Source: Bemisia tabaci
Taxonomy: Eukaryota; Arthropoda; Insecta; Hemiptera; Aleyrodidae
Reading direction: 5' to 3'
Assembly: GCF_918797505.1 (NCBI RefSeq)
Contig: NC_092798.1
Location: 10,739,501 to 10,803,500 of the forward strand
Length of the DNA stretch: 64,000 nt
The notes under the pieces: generated by a model
Databases searched by the model: none
What the model was told of the DNA's origin: nothing
Seen by the model: only the letters and a program-made list of their open reading frames with translations
Program-made: the position numbers and the translations under genes
Shown: positions 44,701-57,500 of the stretch, piece by piece
Position numbering within the stretch: the first letter of the stretch is position 1
Layout: each line of letters begins with the position of its first letter

Positions 44701-45124
44701 AAACGTGCTGATTTGGTGCACTATTTAGCAACAATGGGTGGAATTTAACACACGTATCCGTAGAATAACACGGCACTGATAGGGTCATTGCGAGGCGTCG
44801 GGGGTTCTTGAAAAAAACATGATCGCTGGGCGCGAAGAAAGCCACCCCAAAGCGACAGCGCGCGAGGGAGCTCGACCCCTCTGTGTTCCCGGGGGAGGGC
44901 GAAAAAACAGGGGAGCGAGCCAGACTCTGCTCAAATATTAATTCGGCGCACGTCGCCTGTAAGCAGAAGAAAAACTTAAGTTAATTGCCCGTTTGTGCGG
45001 ATGGCGGATGGCGCACGTAGGGGATGAAAAATTCCGCCGGAAGAGATAAATGCGATGCGGGAAACTGAGCCGGGGTGGGAATTTTTCCGACACCGGATTC
45101 ATCTCGCGACTCACCTGTCCCTCG

Positions 45125-45193
45125 GACGTCACTTTTAGATGAATCATGACGTCACTTTTAGATGAATCATGGCGTCACTTTTAGATGAATCCT
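45125..45193. repeat. 23-bp tandem repeat x3 with CRE-like core
   Basis: GACGTCACTTTTAGATGAAT plus CAT, starting at 45125, 45148 and 45171. The second unit reads TGACGTCA, the palindromic cAMP-response/ATF core; the first reads GGACGTCA and the third is GGCGTCA. A binding role is inference. Confidence 0.85.
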
Positions 45194-45237
45194 AACACCA
45201 TGACGGTTAGGGTTGTAATTTTTCACGAAAAATAAAA

Positions 45238-45393
45238 TCTTGAAATTTCAAGTGAGATATTTCATGATATTCCAAGAGAAATATTTCATGAAATTTCGAG
45301 TGAAATATTGCATGAAATTGCGAGTGAAATGTTTCATGAAATTTCAAGCGAAATATTTCATGAAATTCAATGTGAAATATTTCATGAAATTTT
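45238..45393. repeat. tandem array of GAAATATTTCATGAAATT units
   Basis: About five units of 30-33 bp, each GTGAAATATTTCATGAAATT plus a short spacer. It directly abuts the MITE at 45397. Confidence 0.85.
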
Positions 45394-45396
45394 AAG

Positions 45397-45625
45397 CACT
45401 GGAAAAAAAACACATTGGATCTAGAGTCCAGACTCTTAAAAACATCGACAAGAAAAAGTACTCTTGATTCAATCAGAATCTAGCTTAAATCAAGAACCAA
45501 GCCTCTTAATTTAAGCGGATTCCGTTTTGATTCAAGCAAAAATCCGATTGAATCAAGAGTGTTTTTTCTTGTCAATGTTTTCAAGAGTCTGGACTCTAGA
45601 TCCAATGTGTTTTTTTTTTCCAGTG
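45397..45625. mobile_element. CACTA-like MITE, intact copy
   Basis: CACTGGAAAAAAAACACATT then GGATCTAGAGTCCAGACTCT mirrored by AGAGTCTGGACTCTAGATCC ... CCAGTG. Arms of about 110 bp fold almost completely. The flanking triplets (AAG / AAA) are close but not identical. Confidence 0.85.
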
Positions 45626-46995
45626 AAAGAAATGGATCCAGGGATAAATCGCATCGATTATACGCAAAATCGCGGCATATTTAAGTTTTTTTAACCAGGA
45701 AAACGACGAAAGCCCCTGAGAATGAGCCTAAAAAATAATTCTCTGCCTAAAAATTAGTAAAATTCAGCGATATTAAAGTAGGATTCTTTTTGGAATGAAC
45801 CATGCATTCGATACAGCAATCACTAATCACCGATCAACTTTTGTATCGAATGCGAGGTTTTAATTGAATATGCTGTACATCGAGGAACATAGTCACTTAA
45901 TCGGCGCATGATAAGTGAATCGAAAATATTGATGTTAAGATTTGCATTCTGAAGAGTGATAATCTCAACGCATTCAATACTGGCTAGGGAATAGGATATA
46001 AGTAACGTAATACTGGATTGCCTGATCTAAAAAGGCCCCTTCATTCCTTGGGTAGGCAATTATTGTTACGTGTATGAATTGGTCGCCGGTCCGGGATCCA
46101 AATGGCAGGAGAGAAGTTGAATCAGAACCGTAAAAAAATAATAAAACAGAGAAAAGCATGTTTTCTTGTGATGTGATAATCATGACTCAAAAGGTAATTG
46201 AGAGGTTTTTCTTTGCGAGACATTATGTTTCAATGTAGCGAGGAGAATTTTTGCGGGGGAGGTACATTTACTGTTCACGAGGGTGTTGAACGCCTAGGCA
46301 CGGTCACAAGTTTTCTGAGGGGAGGGAAGGAGGTGGAACCTTTCTAGCTTTGCCAATGTGTGATAAAAAAGAAAAAGGGAATGTTATTGCGGAATCCCCG
46401 GTACAAGGTACAACTTGAATACTTATAGCTCAATATGTTGATTTGGCATGAATTTTTATCTGATGGATAACATTGGATGACGTAGTGTCAGAGGATATTT
46501 TCGGTGGTAAGTTTTCTACAGTTACACATTTTTCAAAATCTTTTGATTACTTAAAATTATCAATAACAAAATTTCAATGCGCGAGAAAATGAGATCAAAA
46601 TTCTAAAATTCATATGTTAACTTTGTTTCATTGAATTGACGATAAACAATTTCTAACATATATTGGATTTCATGCGGGCCTACCTACGGCCTCATTTATT
46701 GGTTTCATTTTTTCGTTCACGCTTGTTCGCCGCAAAAGATTTCCGCACCGTCCTGCTAAGTAAAGAGATATAAAGGAGAAGGAAGTAAGAGAAAATATTG
46801 CAAAGAACAAAGGCGGTAAGATGTACAGGTCAACAGACACAAGACAGAATGTTACACCTCTTGAATGCTGCACAAGGGTATATAAATACGCATTGAATCC
46901 AACGTGTGTAAGTAGGAAAAACGGAACTTTCAATCACCTCAAACAAGTTTGAAGGCGGGCTACTTGACGATTTCAATTTTCAAACCATCATACTT
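45626..46995. other. gene-free stretch
   Basis: No supported gene or repeat. Starting near 45830 there are ATGCATTCGATACA / TGTATCGAATGCGAG inverted segments (45799-45852), a small hairpin. Confidence 0.4.
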
Positions 46996-47137
46996 GGACG
47001 TATTTTTGCTGAAAGGAACCATGCAGACATGAATCAAGCGAAAACGAATTATACAGTATACACCCAAAATTCGTGCTCATTAAAGTTCTCTTTGATTTAA
47101 TTAATTTTTTCACATTTCCTTTCAGCATAAATACGCT
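46996..47137. mobile_element. GGACGTATTTTTGC element, diverged copy
   Basis: GGACGTATTTTTGCTGAAAG then GAACC against TTTCAGCATAAATACG. The interior AAACGAATT / AATTCGT is inverted too. Confidence 0.5.
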
Positions 47138-47145
47138 GACTTCAA

Positions 47146-47398
47146 CTGCCGTGTTAAGTAAAAACACCGTATGGAACTTCAGGCGTTGCTAAGTTTCTTT
47201 TGATAAAACACGAATTTTCTGGTAAACTTATGAATATTATTCATCCAATTCTTCAGATAATTTTGCTCGCAGTTTCAATCGAGGTTCTTGGAAATTTCAA
47301 TAAAAAATATTCACAATTTTCCTCATAAATAAACTTTTTATCGACGGAAATTTGACAACTCTTCAATGTTCATACGGCGTTCTTGCTTAGCATGGCAG
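47146..47398. mobile_element. CTGCCGTGCTAAGG-family element, copy 3
   Basis: CTGCCGTGTTAAG ... CTTAGCATGGCAG ends with inner CGTATGGAACTTCAGGCGTT / CATACGGCGTTCTTG. The flanking tetramers TCAA / TTAA differ at one base, compatible with a 4-bp duplication. Confidence 0.7.
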
Positions 47399-47927
47399 TT
47401 AAGCTCTTTGACTCCAGTCTCATCATTTTTCGTAATAATTCGATCGCATTTAGCAGAAGAGAAAAAACCCGATTGCGAAGTTTTCAAAACTGCACAACTT
47501 TCTCTTAGCTTTAAAAAAATACTAAATATATATGTAAAGTAATAAAATGTTTACGATAGTTTTCCTTTAAAATCAACAATTTCTGGTAAAAAAACAACAA
47601 TTATTCGCTAATTCTAGGCATTTTTAAGTAAAGATAAAGATGCACAATTCTCAACACTGTCATCGCACTGGAATTCCCTCGCTACATGCGATCGAATTTT
47701 ATCTGGGGATGGCCCGAAGGAATTCCAAGTTTTTTTAGCGATAGAACGGAGATAATCTCTAGTCATGTCCTCTTTAAACTCCATAATATGACCCCGGTTT
47801 TTTTACCGGCGCGAAGCAACTTTCAGGGGCCGGGCCACATAGCAGCCAGGGAGGTCCCCTTAGAATTTTCAAACACATCATTGCGGGATCTGCCCTGTAC
47901 TCAAATTTTCGAGTCCCGCATCGCTCG

Positions 47928-48561
47928 TTACTTCTGCTCTTTCTTCAGTAGTTTCGCCTCTTTCTTTGCGTTTTTCTTCTCGGCCTTCGCCTCCTTCTTC
48001 AACTCTTTCTTCTCGCTTTTCGTCAGCTCTTTCTTCTCTACTTTCGCGCTTTCCTTCTTCTCCTCCTTGCATTTCTCTACACTCACAGACTCTTTATTGC
48101 CAATCTTACTCGGGAAGTGTTTACTGATTATATTAGAATTACTACTACTCGATATTGTTGGGTTACAGGAAGAATCCACGCGACGCACAGCACTGACGTC
48201 ATCGTCACCGCTCACCTTGTTGGTGACGTCACTTTGACTATTTTGGATACTGTTGATGAACCTGCTCTTGGAGCAAGTCGTGATGTCATTGCTTGATTTG
48301 TCCGGTTTGCTGCTGGAAGAACAGGGGCTGAGCGTGTGGTGGTAGTTGGTGGGGTATTTTTTATTGTCGTTGTTGGCAGCTGCACTCCGACTTCTTTCCC
48401 GAGAGGCGACCGAGTCACTGCGATGTATCCTCGCTGATGATGACGACGATGATGAGGAAAAAGAAGACGAGGCTAGTTTACTAGACGTGGAGGACTTATC
48501 GCTACCTTGCCGGGACTTCGACGGGGTCCTCTCCAGCTGGGTTACTATTTTCTGAGCACAT
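47928..48561 (-). CDS. RING-finger gene, terminal exon (Ser-rich and Lys/Glu-rich tail)
   Basis: The acceptor CTGTTCCCAG precedes A that completes an Arg codon, then CAQKIVTQLERTPSK. It runs through SSFSSSSSSSSARIHRSDS to a charged end (KKELKKEAKAEKKNAKKEAK) and TAA. The tail is predicted disordered then helical and is likely nuclear or nucleic-acid/tubulin-like in charge; that is inference. No membrane segment. Confidence 0.8.
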
Positions 48562-51500
48562 CTGGGAACAGACAAATAGATAGGCACGATTTAGCAGTAT
48601 CGTTCCGACTTGTTGAAATTTATCCCCGTTAAATCGTAATAGTTAACATAGGCGCAATTCAAAAGCAACATCTCGGATTGGAGCGCCTTCAGTTTTCCAC
48701 GATACCTCACGCTCAGTCATGGAGTTAGTTTAGTTGCCTATATGGACTACCTTTTGCAATTAGGAACTATAAATTACGCCTCAGTTTAAAACCATCGTAT
48801 GTACCATTAGTTTCTATATCCAGAAATGTGATTTTACAGATGAATCGAATGTTATAGTTCCGAATTGCAAAATGAAGTCCATACGGCCTTCATCCAACGA
48901 GGGTTTCTTTTTTATACAAGTCTTGACATTCAGAAATGGACTAGATTTTGCAATTTGGAACTATAAATTCTAGCACGGTTTAAAAACAACGTATGTGCCA
49001 TTAATTTCCCTATGCACATACGTGTTTTTCCAGAAAAGCCAGAATTTATAGTTTCAAATTGCAAAACGCAGTCCAAATGATTGACTGATTGTTCGAGTGA
49101 GGAATCATTCTTAAAATTATTTTGGAAATCGATGGTCAAAAAGCGAAACCACGTATCTCAATTGCAGTGCTCTGAAAGTTCCGCTCCTGTTTTATATTTT
49201 TGAAGAGAAACAAATCAACTTTGCGACTTGAAATGCATGCAGAGAAGTCTGCTTATCCTTGGAGAAGAAAATCAAGGAAGTCGTCAAGAAATTAAATTTA
49301 CTCGTTTTCTGAAGAGAAAATAAAGTATGGCAGGAAGTTTGCAACGTTGCAAATATAGTTAGGTACGTCGTTTCGCACTTTGGCCATCGATATACTCTGA
49401 GAGGAAGTTACCAAACGGTGAGATAGATGTCTCGAGGAGAAATAAGGCTTTTATTTCTCCTGTGTTTGTGTGTGTTTTACTCTCTTATTCAAACGAAAAG
49501 CAAGAATCTGTGTTTACCTTATCCTCGTGGAGGTTGGCCGTTCCTTGCCTGCTTTGAAGTCCCTTTGGAATTCCTTGATAGGTGGAAGACGCGATGTCGA
49601 TTTGTCGGAATTATGCCGCTCCAATCGCAGGGGCTCTTTGTAGTCCTGCAGCCGATACTGGAAACAACGGAGGGATGAACATACGTTAAAGCGAATCTCG
49701 GAATTGGGATTGGGATTATTAAATCGAGGCTCCAATAATAAAATCCGGTCTTCCTATTATTCCTCCAGAGAGGAATTCTTTAAAAAAGAAAAAAAAGTGA
49801 AAAAAAAGAAAAAAAAAACGCGAGGATGCCGATATCTTTTCGCATTGCCCTTAAAACTATTAAAAGATAAAGTATCTGTACACAACGCCCCCTCATTCCC
49901 TCGAAAAAAAGGAGGAAGAAAAGTAAAGGAGAAAGATGGAAGAAGTAGGAACGGAGGAGACCAGAAGGAAAGACGCTTAAATTTGGTTGATTATTTTAAT
50001 TATTCGTGACGAAATTAACTCAAACTAAATTTTCTATGTTTCAGAAATTCCAAAAATTCCTGGGGGAGACTCCGGACCCCCTTACGCTCTCCCCACCCCC
50101 GTTGGAGGTGTCTGGATCCGCTTATGGTAGACGAGGTAAAAATTTACATTTTCTGATTCATGACTCTCGACCAGAATTTCACGTAAAACACGATTCGCGC
50201 GACGAGAATTAGTGAAATCAACTCCATTTCTGTCGGTATCAAGCATGCAAAGACTGAAAAACGTCGATCTGCTATGAAAATCCCGGGGATTACATACAAT
50301 TAGGGATACATTAGCCACCCTCATCTTCCATCACGGAAAAAACCGGTTAGGGGTTATCCCCTAAAATTGTGGTAGGTACTACCCCAATTTGTTGGATGAT
50401 ATGGGCACTTTCAAAAAAATTGTGGTAGTACCGCAACTCAGGTTGGGATAGTATCTCAACATATAGGTTAGTGGCCTAATTTATCGTGGTATTACCACAA
50501 TTCATAGGAAATACCCACATCATCCAACAGGTCCTACCTCTTCTTCCCCAGGATTTCTCCGTGCGAGTGCTTTCATCACACTACACCAGTGGCGTGGCGT
50601 TACATCGATTGATCTGCCATTTAAACCTATGGGAAAAGATCGATTTCCAGGGTGTTCGCAACGAACACCTTAATAATCGATTCTTCAGCATACCTTCAAA
50701 TGGGGAAAATCGATAATCGATCATTCACGCCACGCCACTGCACTATACGCACGTAGATTCTCACGTTCATCCCAAGTATTGCATCACGTTAGAAAGCGTA
50801 TACAAATACCGTACGGATAATCTTCGCAAACGTATAGTGATGGATCGCAGGGACCTGTAAATCAGTCCACGACCAATCGTCACTCCGCGGACGAAATCAC
50901 TTATCTTCATTTCCACGTGGGCCCAGGAAAGCATGGAGTTATACGGACGTCAAGGCTAACGTGAGAATACAGTTACGTCAAAGGCGTGACGGTATTCTTT
51001 CAGGGATTTCAGGGAGCGGACGGACGTACGGGGAGACGTGCAGGGGATAATGGCGGGGACATCGCATCGCGGCGTGGCGGACGAAATATGCTCGTCTTTA
51101 CACAACGAGCACAAATTGATAGGACGCGTGACCCGCGGAACGTCCGTCGTCACGTAGCCGCGTTTCGTTTTTCGGAACTCGTCTCCGGCGCCGCGCCGGG
51201 AGCACTCCTTCTGAGGGGCTTCGAGGCTGCCACGTGGATTGTTTTGGAGAAAACTATATCGACGGTGAAACTACGAAACCACGTATCTCGTTTGCGGTGT
51301 TTAAAAATCTACGCTCGCATTTTATTTTTTCGAGGTAGACCAAATCAATATCATTCCTTGAAATTTTCACAGAATTTTCTCCGCACGAAGAGGAAAAATC
51401 ACAGAAATTTTCAAGACTGGACGTCAAGTAGTTTTTCATTTAAAAAATAAAGTATGACAGGAAGTCTGCGACGTCGCAAACCGAGATACGTGGTTTGGTA

Positions 51501-54500
51501 GTTTCACCGTCGATATGTGACCCCTCTGTCTATGAGAAAAGGGACTTTGGCCCATAAAAATTGAAAATGTAATATCGTCCAGCGAAAAGACCCTTTAGGA
51601 ACCATCTGCAAATGGATTGCATTTTGCAAAAAGGAACCACTGGCATTGCAATGTTGCTAAGATTGTGCAACTTCTTTTGTCTTGGAGGAAAAACCCGATT
51701 ATCCATTAATAGTTTCTATTTTACCCGCTAAAAACTGTAAATTTAAGACATAAATTACCATCTAAATTTCATAGTTTTTCACGATTTCCGCAATTTTATT
51801 GCAAAAGATGAAGTTGCATCATTGCAATGCTAGTGGTTCCTTTTTGCAAAATGCAATCCAAATGATATCAGGTGCACTGGGAAAAAAACACATTGGATCT
51901 AGAGTCCAGACTCTTGAAAACATTGACAAGAAAAAATACCCTTGATTCAATCGGATTTTTGCTTGAATCAAAACGAAATCCGCTTAAATTAAGAGGCTTG
52001 GTTCTTGATTTAAGCTGGATTCTGATTGAATCAAGAGTACTTTTTCCTGTCGATGTTTTAAGAGTCTGGACTCTAGATCCAATGTGTTTTTCTTTCCAGT
52101 GTGGACGTATAAAAGGAGCTATTTGCAGGTGGAAAGATGGGGTGTGCTCGTGGTGAGCTGGATAAGAAACAATGTAAAAGTGGATATGGTTCCTAAAGCG
52201 GGATTTTACATTAAATCAAAAGGAACTGGAGCTGAACACTTTGTGTTTGACGCAATGCGTGAAGTATTCATGCAGTCTTGTAGGCGCTATGCATTTCACG
52301 CCGCCCGCACCTGCTGCTGACCGCAGCGACCGCACTGTTTGACGCAATGCGAGAGGTATTCATGCAGTCTTGTAGGCGCTAATATGTATTACATGCCGAC
52401 CGCCGCCGTGCCGAAGGAGGGTTTCTCCTTTTCATCTCAAGTCCTCGTCATCATTTCTCTCCGCTCTGCACGATTCCAGGCCAAATCGCGTGGTCGGTTT
52501 CTCTCATAACTCGACTAATTGGACTACATTTTGCAATTTGGAACCATAAATTCTAGCCCGGTTTAAAAACAACGTATTTGCCATTAGTTTCTCTATGCAC
52601 ATATGTGTTTTCTCAGGACAGCCATAATTTATAGTTCCAAATTGCAAAATGCAGTCCAATTAAAGGTGCTGTCTCTTGTATCACCGAAAGACGACAAAAT
52701 TAGAAATAAACTCACAGGAAATGAAAGATTCTGTCACCTTTTCTCGTCCGTAATTGTTTTTCTGAATCCGATTTTTTTTAATACCTCCATTTAAAAACAT
52801 TGCAAAATGTGCCGCCTCCTAAATTTGCCGCCATGGGCCGCGGCCCATGTGGCAGTCAAGAACTACCGTTTATGGCTAAGTATAAAAACAACGCACGTAC
52901 CATTAGTTTCCCTACAAACGTAAGTTTTTACTCAAAAGCGCCAGGAATTGTAGTTTTTAATTATTGCAAAATGAAGACCAATTTGCATGTGGGGAGAAAA
53001 GCCCTCTTCTGACCCATAGAACACTCTCCTGCACTCCTGCAGCCTATTGGATTAATCCGGGGACGATCAGTGTGCAGCAACGTGGCAAGCCGGGAGAGCT
53101 TGAACCATGAGTGATCGTTTGCACCAAATAACGTCATCATTATCGTTTCAGTTCTGTAACTACGTAGGCAACACACGACGGAAAACTCTACCTCAACTTT
53201 CCACGAGGGTGCGGCGCACAGCGGAACGCGCTATTAGAGGTGGCCGGACATAAAATTATTGATTATAATAGCAAATTTTAAAGTCTATTTTGTCACAATT
53301 TCAATTTCAAGGAGTGTTTCGGAAAGGAAACACCAAAAAAACCAATGAAGCCATTTTTAAACTTTTGCATTTCATATTTTTAAAGATATAAAATTTCAAA
53401 GTTTCCAAATTTCCTCCAATTTCTCCCATTGACTCAGACATAAAATTATTGATTAAAACTGCAAATTTTAAAGTCTATTTTGTCACAATCTCAATTTCAA
53501 GGAGTGTTTCTGAAGGGAAATTTCAGAAAAATACCAATGGAGCCATTTTTAAACTATCGAGTTTTGTATTTTCAAAGATATGGACATTCAAAGTTTCCAA
53601 ATTTCGAAAAATTTCTCTCATTGACTCGGACATACAATTATTGATTAAAACTGCAAATTTTAAAGTCTACTTTGTCACCATCTTAATTTCAAGGCTTGTT
53701 TCTGAAAGGAAATTTCAGAAAAAACCAATGGAGCCATTTTTAAACTATCGAGTTTTATATTTTCAAAGATACGGACATTCAAAGCTTCCAAATTTTGTCC
53801 GAATTCTTCCATTGACTCGATCCAGTGGATCGAGTCAATTAGAGAGGTCGGACATGACAATTTTTACTAAAACTGCAAATTTTGGAGTTCATTTCGTCAC
53901 AATTTACATTTCAAGGGGTGTCTCAAGAAGAAAATTTCACGAGAAAACCAATGGAACCATTTTAAGAACATCAAAATGGTGTATAAACGGAGTTATAAGC
54001 GTTTAAAGTTTCCCAATTTTGTCCGACCTCTCCTATTGACTCGATCCGCTGTGCGACGGCGCGTCGACGGGGCCGACTTCCCATCCTCAAGCCTCCCCGG
54101 AAAACTAATTGCTGCGACCGCGCGGAATCAAAGGATTTATCAGATCTGACACCGCGTTCTCCTTTTTGACGTCTTAATTATAACACCGGGCATGTTGTAA
54201 GTTTTGCAGACTCATCCTTCCATTCCTCCCGTTGTGTCACGCGACAGACGAGTTAGTACGCTCTGGAGTGATCCTCGAAGAGCACAAGAACAAGTTCCAC
54301 TCGGGGTTCAAGTGGGAAGGCGGTTACTGGTATTCGACCCATCACGACAGCCTTATTCAAATCAAAAGGCGTTATTACAGAAGCAACGACAACAATAAGC
54401 CATGACGCGAGCCCTCAAAACTTGTAAGTTTCCAGAATGGACTGATATAAAACGAATTTGGTATTGGTGCGGCGAAAGCGAGGGGAGGGTGGACGTGGGA

Positions 54501-57500
54501 AAATGGAGCATTATTCTGCCGTGCTCAGGAAGAACGTCGTATGAACCTTCAGGCGTTGCCGAATTTCCTGTGACAAATCACGAGTTTTCAGGAAAATTTG
54601 CGAATATTTTTTCTCCGATTTTTAAGAGGATTTTGTTCGTGGTTTTACCTAAAAATTCTGAAAATTTCAAGGAGAAATATGTAAAACTTTGTTCAAAAAT
54701 CAATGTTCTATTCGGGGAAATTTGGCAACTCTCGAATGTTCATACGGTGTTCTTCCTTAGAACGGCAGTATTCTCAAGAGTGACTCTGATCAATGGAGCC
54801 CCCGGAAATCCCTATCCCCCGAGGTTTATTTCCATCCATGGGTACTAGATTGATACTCTGATCGGCTGGTAAAAAAACAACAATTACCTACGATTTCAAG
54901 GTGTTATTTGAATAGTTTTAACCAGAACCAGCGGGCTGATGATTGAAATTGTTAGGTGAAACGATAGACAAACAGGGCAGATAGTGAAATCGAACGATCC
55001 CATCGGTTGGAATGAGCGGTTCTTACAGACTGAGAGATAAAATGATGGACTAATGGGCCTGTTGCACGCAAGAGATACAGCCGCGCGAATAGACTTTTTA
55101 GAGGTTAAATGACACGAAAATTACGATGGTCACATTAAAAAAGTCTGAAATACACTCCTTACTGCGCAATTTGCGTTGTTATGAACGCGCTTTTTCAAAT
55201 TTCCCGCGTCTGGGGGCAGTTTTCTAATCACCGGAAACGAGCAAACGGCAGGCTCGGTGATTGCCGGAAGATGCCGAGTCGTTGTTGTTGTTGTTATTTT
55301 TCCCTTCAGTTTGTTTACAAACCCAACGTGATCTCTTATAGTGGTCCATATACGCTTTATGCGGTATCAACTTTTAAATATCCAACGCAATCCTTCTACA
55401 TTTCATTTCACGATATCACGAGCTCTGATTTTTAGGTTATGTTGTCAGTTTTAGTTGACCGGAAATAGCCGCGAGTTGCCGTTAATTGTTTCCGTTAGAA
55501 AACTGCCCCCAGACGCGGGAAATTTGAAAAAGCGCGTTCCTAACAACACAAATTGAGCAGTAAGGAGTGTATTTCAGACTTTTTTAATGTGACCATCGTA
55601 ATTTTCGTGTCATTTAACCTCTATAAAGTCTATTCGCACGGCTGTATCTCTTGCATGCAACAGGCCCATTATAGGGTCTCTCTGGGGCTGCCGTTGGCTA
55701 CTTTAGTACTTGATTCTTGGGTCCATTGCAACCCCTCGCGTCCACCAATAGGATTGCTCCATTCACCCTTCGTCTTCTTTGTCTAAGAATTTCAGTAACC
55801 AGCCTGCAAACTAACTTGATATCACGATGCACGATTACCGCCGATTGTTGGTTTTTCCATAGGAAAGCTAAGCAACATGACAGCTTGAAAATTGCCGTAT
55901 ACTTTGTTAAATTTTGTGGTCAATGTTGTTGTAATTTTGTTTAACTTTCTTGCAAAACAGTAAAACCGGAGAGAATACGAAAGAATAATTGGTTGAGTGC
56001 ACTGAAAAAAAAACTCTCGGCGTTTTTACCAAGGTCCAGTAAAATTACCGAGAAAGTTCAACAATTTTACCGAGATTTCTCGGTAAAATTACCAATTCCA
56101 TAAATGATAATTTCACCAAGAAAAAACTGGGATCAAATAACCCTGAATTCTTGGTAATTTCAACCTTTTCTTAGTAAATACACCGAGATTTTTTTTTCAG
56201 TGTGTCCGGTTATACTGTCCACTTCGTCTCAGTTTCCGCATAAGTTTGAGCCAATCTGCAATTGTTAGAAAGAGTGTCTCTAGCTTATACGATCATCAGT
56301 CACGGTAAATACTTACTTCGTTACTTGGTTTAGGCAGAAATATTTTTGAATTTGCCGATGAGCAGAAATTTCTCTCGAATCAAGAGGAAAATATGCTCAT
56401 ATTGGAAGAAGGGCACACACATCAAGACGAAATCTGTTTAAGATATTATAATTTTACGTCTCCTTAAAACTTTGAAACAAGCAAATCAAACTTCTTACCT
56501 TCATTGCTTGAGCCTGCGATTTGCGGAATGACCCTGTGGGCTGTTTTATGTTGCACATTTTCCCTGATTTCCCCGAATTGCAACTGCAACCACTATAACT
56601 GCAATTCGTAGCACAACTGACCGAAGATACGCCTGAAACATGCCAGAAAATACACATCACATACGTGACCTGAAAGCCGGATACAGAAAATACGTCGCCA
56701 CACAGTGGATCGAATCAATAGGAGAGGTCGGGCAAAATTTGGAAACTTTAAACGTTTACAACTCCGTTTGCGCAACACTTTGAGGATTTAAAAGTGATTT
56801 CATTGGTTTTCTCGTGAAATTTTCTTTCAGACACACCCCTAGAGTTTTAAAATGTGACGAATTAAACATGAAAATTTGCAGTTTTAGTTACAAATTTCAT
56901 GTCCGACTCTCTAATAGACTCGATCCACTGTGTACCGATGCGCTTCTCTTTGCGGAATATTTTGTTTTTCTTCGCATCTGTGAGACAAAGTTTCAAGGCG
57001 TTTCGAGCAGATCGATGGTGAAAGCCGGAATATAAATATAATATAAAACAAAATATAATCTTCATATCTATAGATATGAAGATTATTAAGATTCAAAATT
57101 CCTTTTATCCTTTTATTTTGTTTTCTTCTCTCAGGAAAACGAATTCACTTTACAATGCAAACAGATTTACAGAATGTTCTACAAAGAATTAAAAACACTT
57201 TTAACAGTTCAAAGAATTGATGTTCATTGGTTATCCCTCGAAAAAATGAAACGTGACGGGAAATAAATCGAGGTACCCTTTGTGCGACTTGCATTATCAA
57301 TATGCGATAGAAGACTATGCCTCCCCAAAAAATTGGTAGTGAATACCACCATTTGCGGTCTATAGATTAAGTATTAGTTTGGTGAAATTTCTTCTTTATT
57401 TCCTTGGTTACGTTATTATGATCTGGTAGTGGTTATGTAAAAAAATCTAATTATGTTAGAAGATCTAATGTATTTTATATTACTCGGTTAAGATGTGTAC

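Larger units (their letters stand above)
48562..49517 (-). other. 956-bp intron with three MITE insertions
   Basis: GT-AG on the minus strand. It contains the elements at 48744-48880, 48940-49074 and 49129-49390, so nearly half of the intron is element DNA. Confidence 0.65.
49658..56498 (-). other. 6.8-kb intron with dense elements and an opposite-strand exon
   Basis: GT-AG on the minus strand. It hosts at least ten elements listed separately and the plus-strand coding exon at 54210-54405. Confidence 0.6.

Noticed and set aside
47686..48237. plus-strand frame with Phe/Ser-rich repeats
   Set aside because: It is the antisense shadow of the Lys/Glu-rich tail of the RING-gene terminal exon.
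53449..54006. 185-residue plus-strand open frame
   Set aside because: It is built from the 190-bp internal repeats of a TIR element, which keep the frame open. The same peptide recurs with each unit and the codons are AT-ending.
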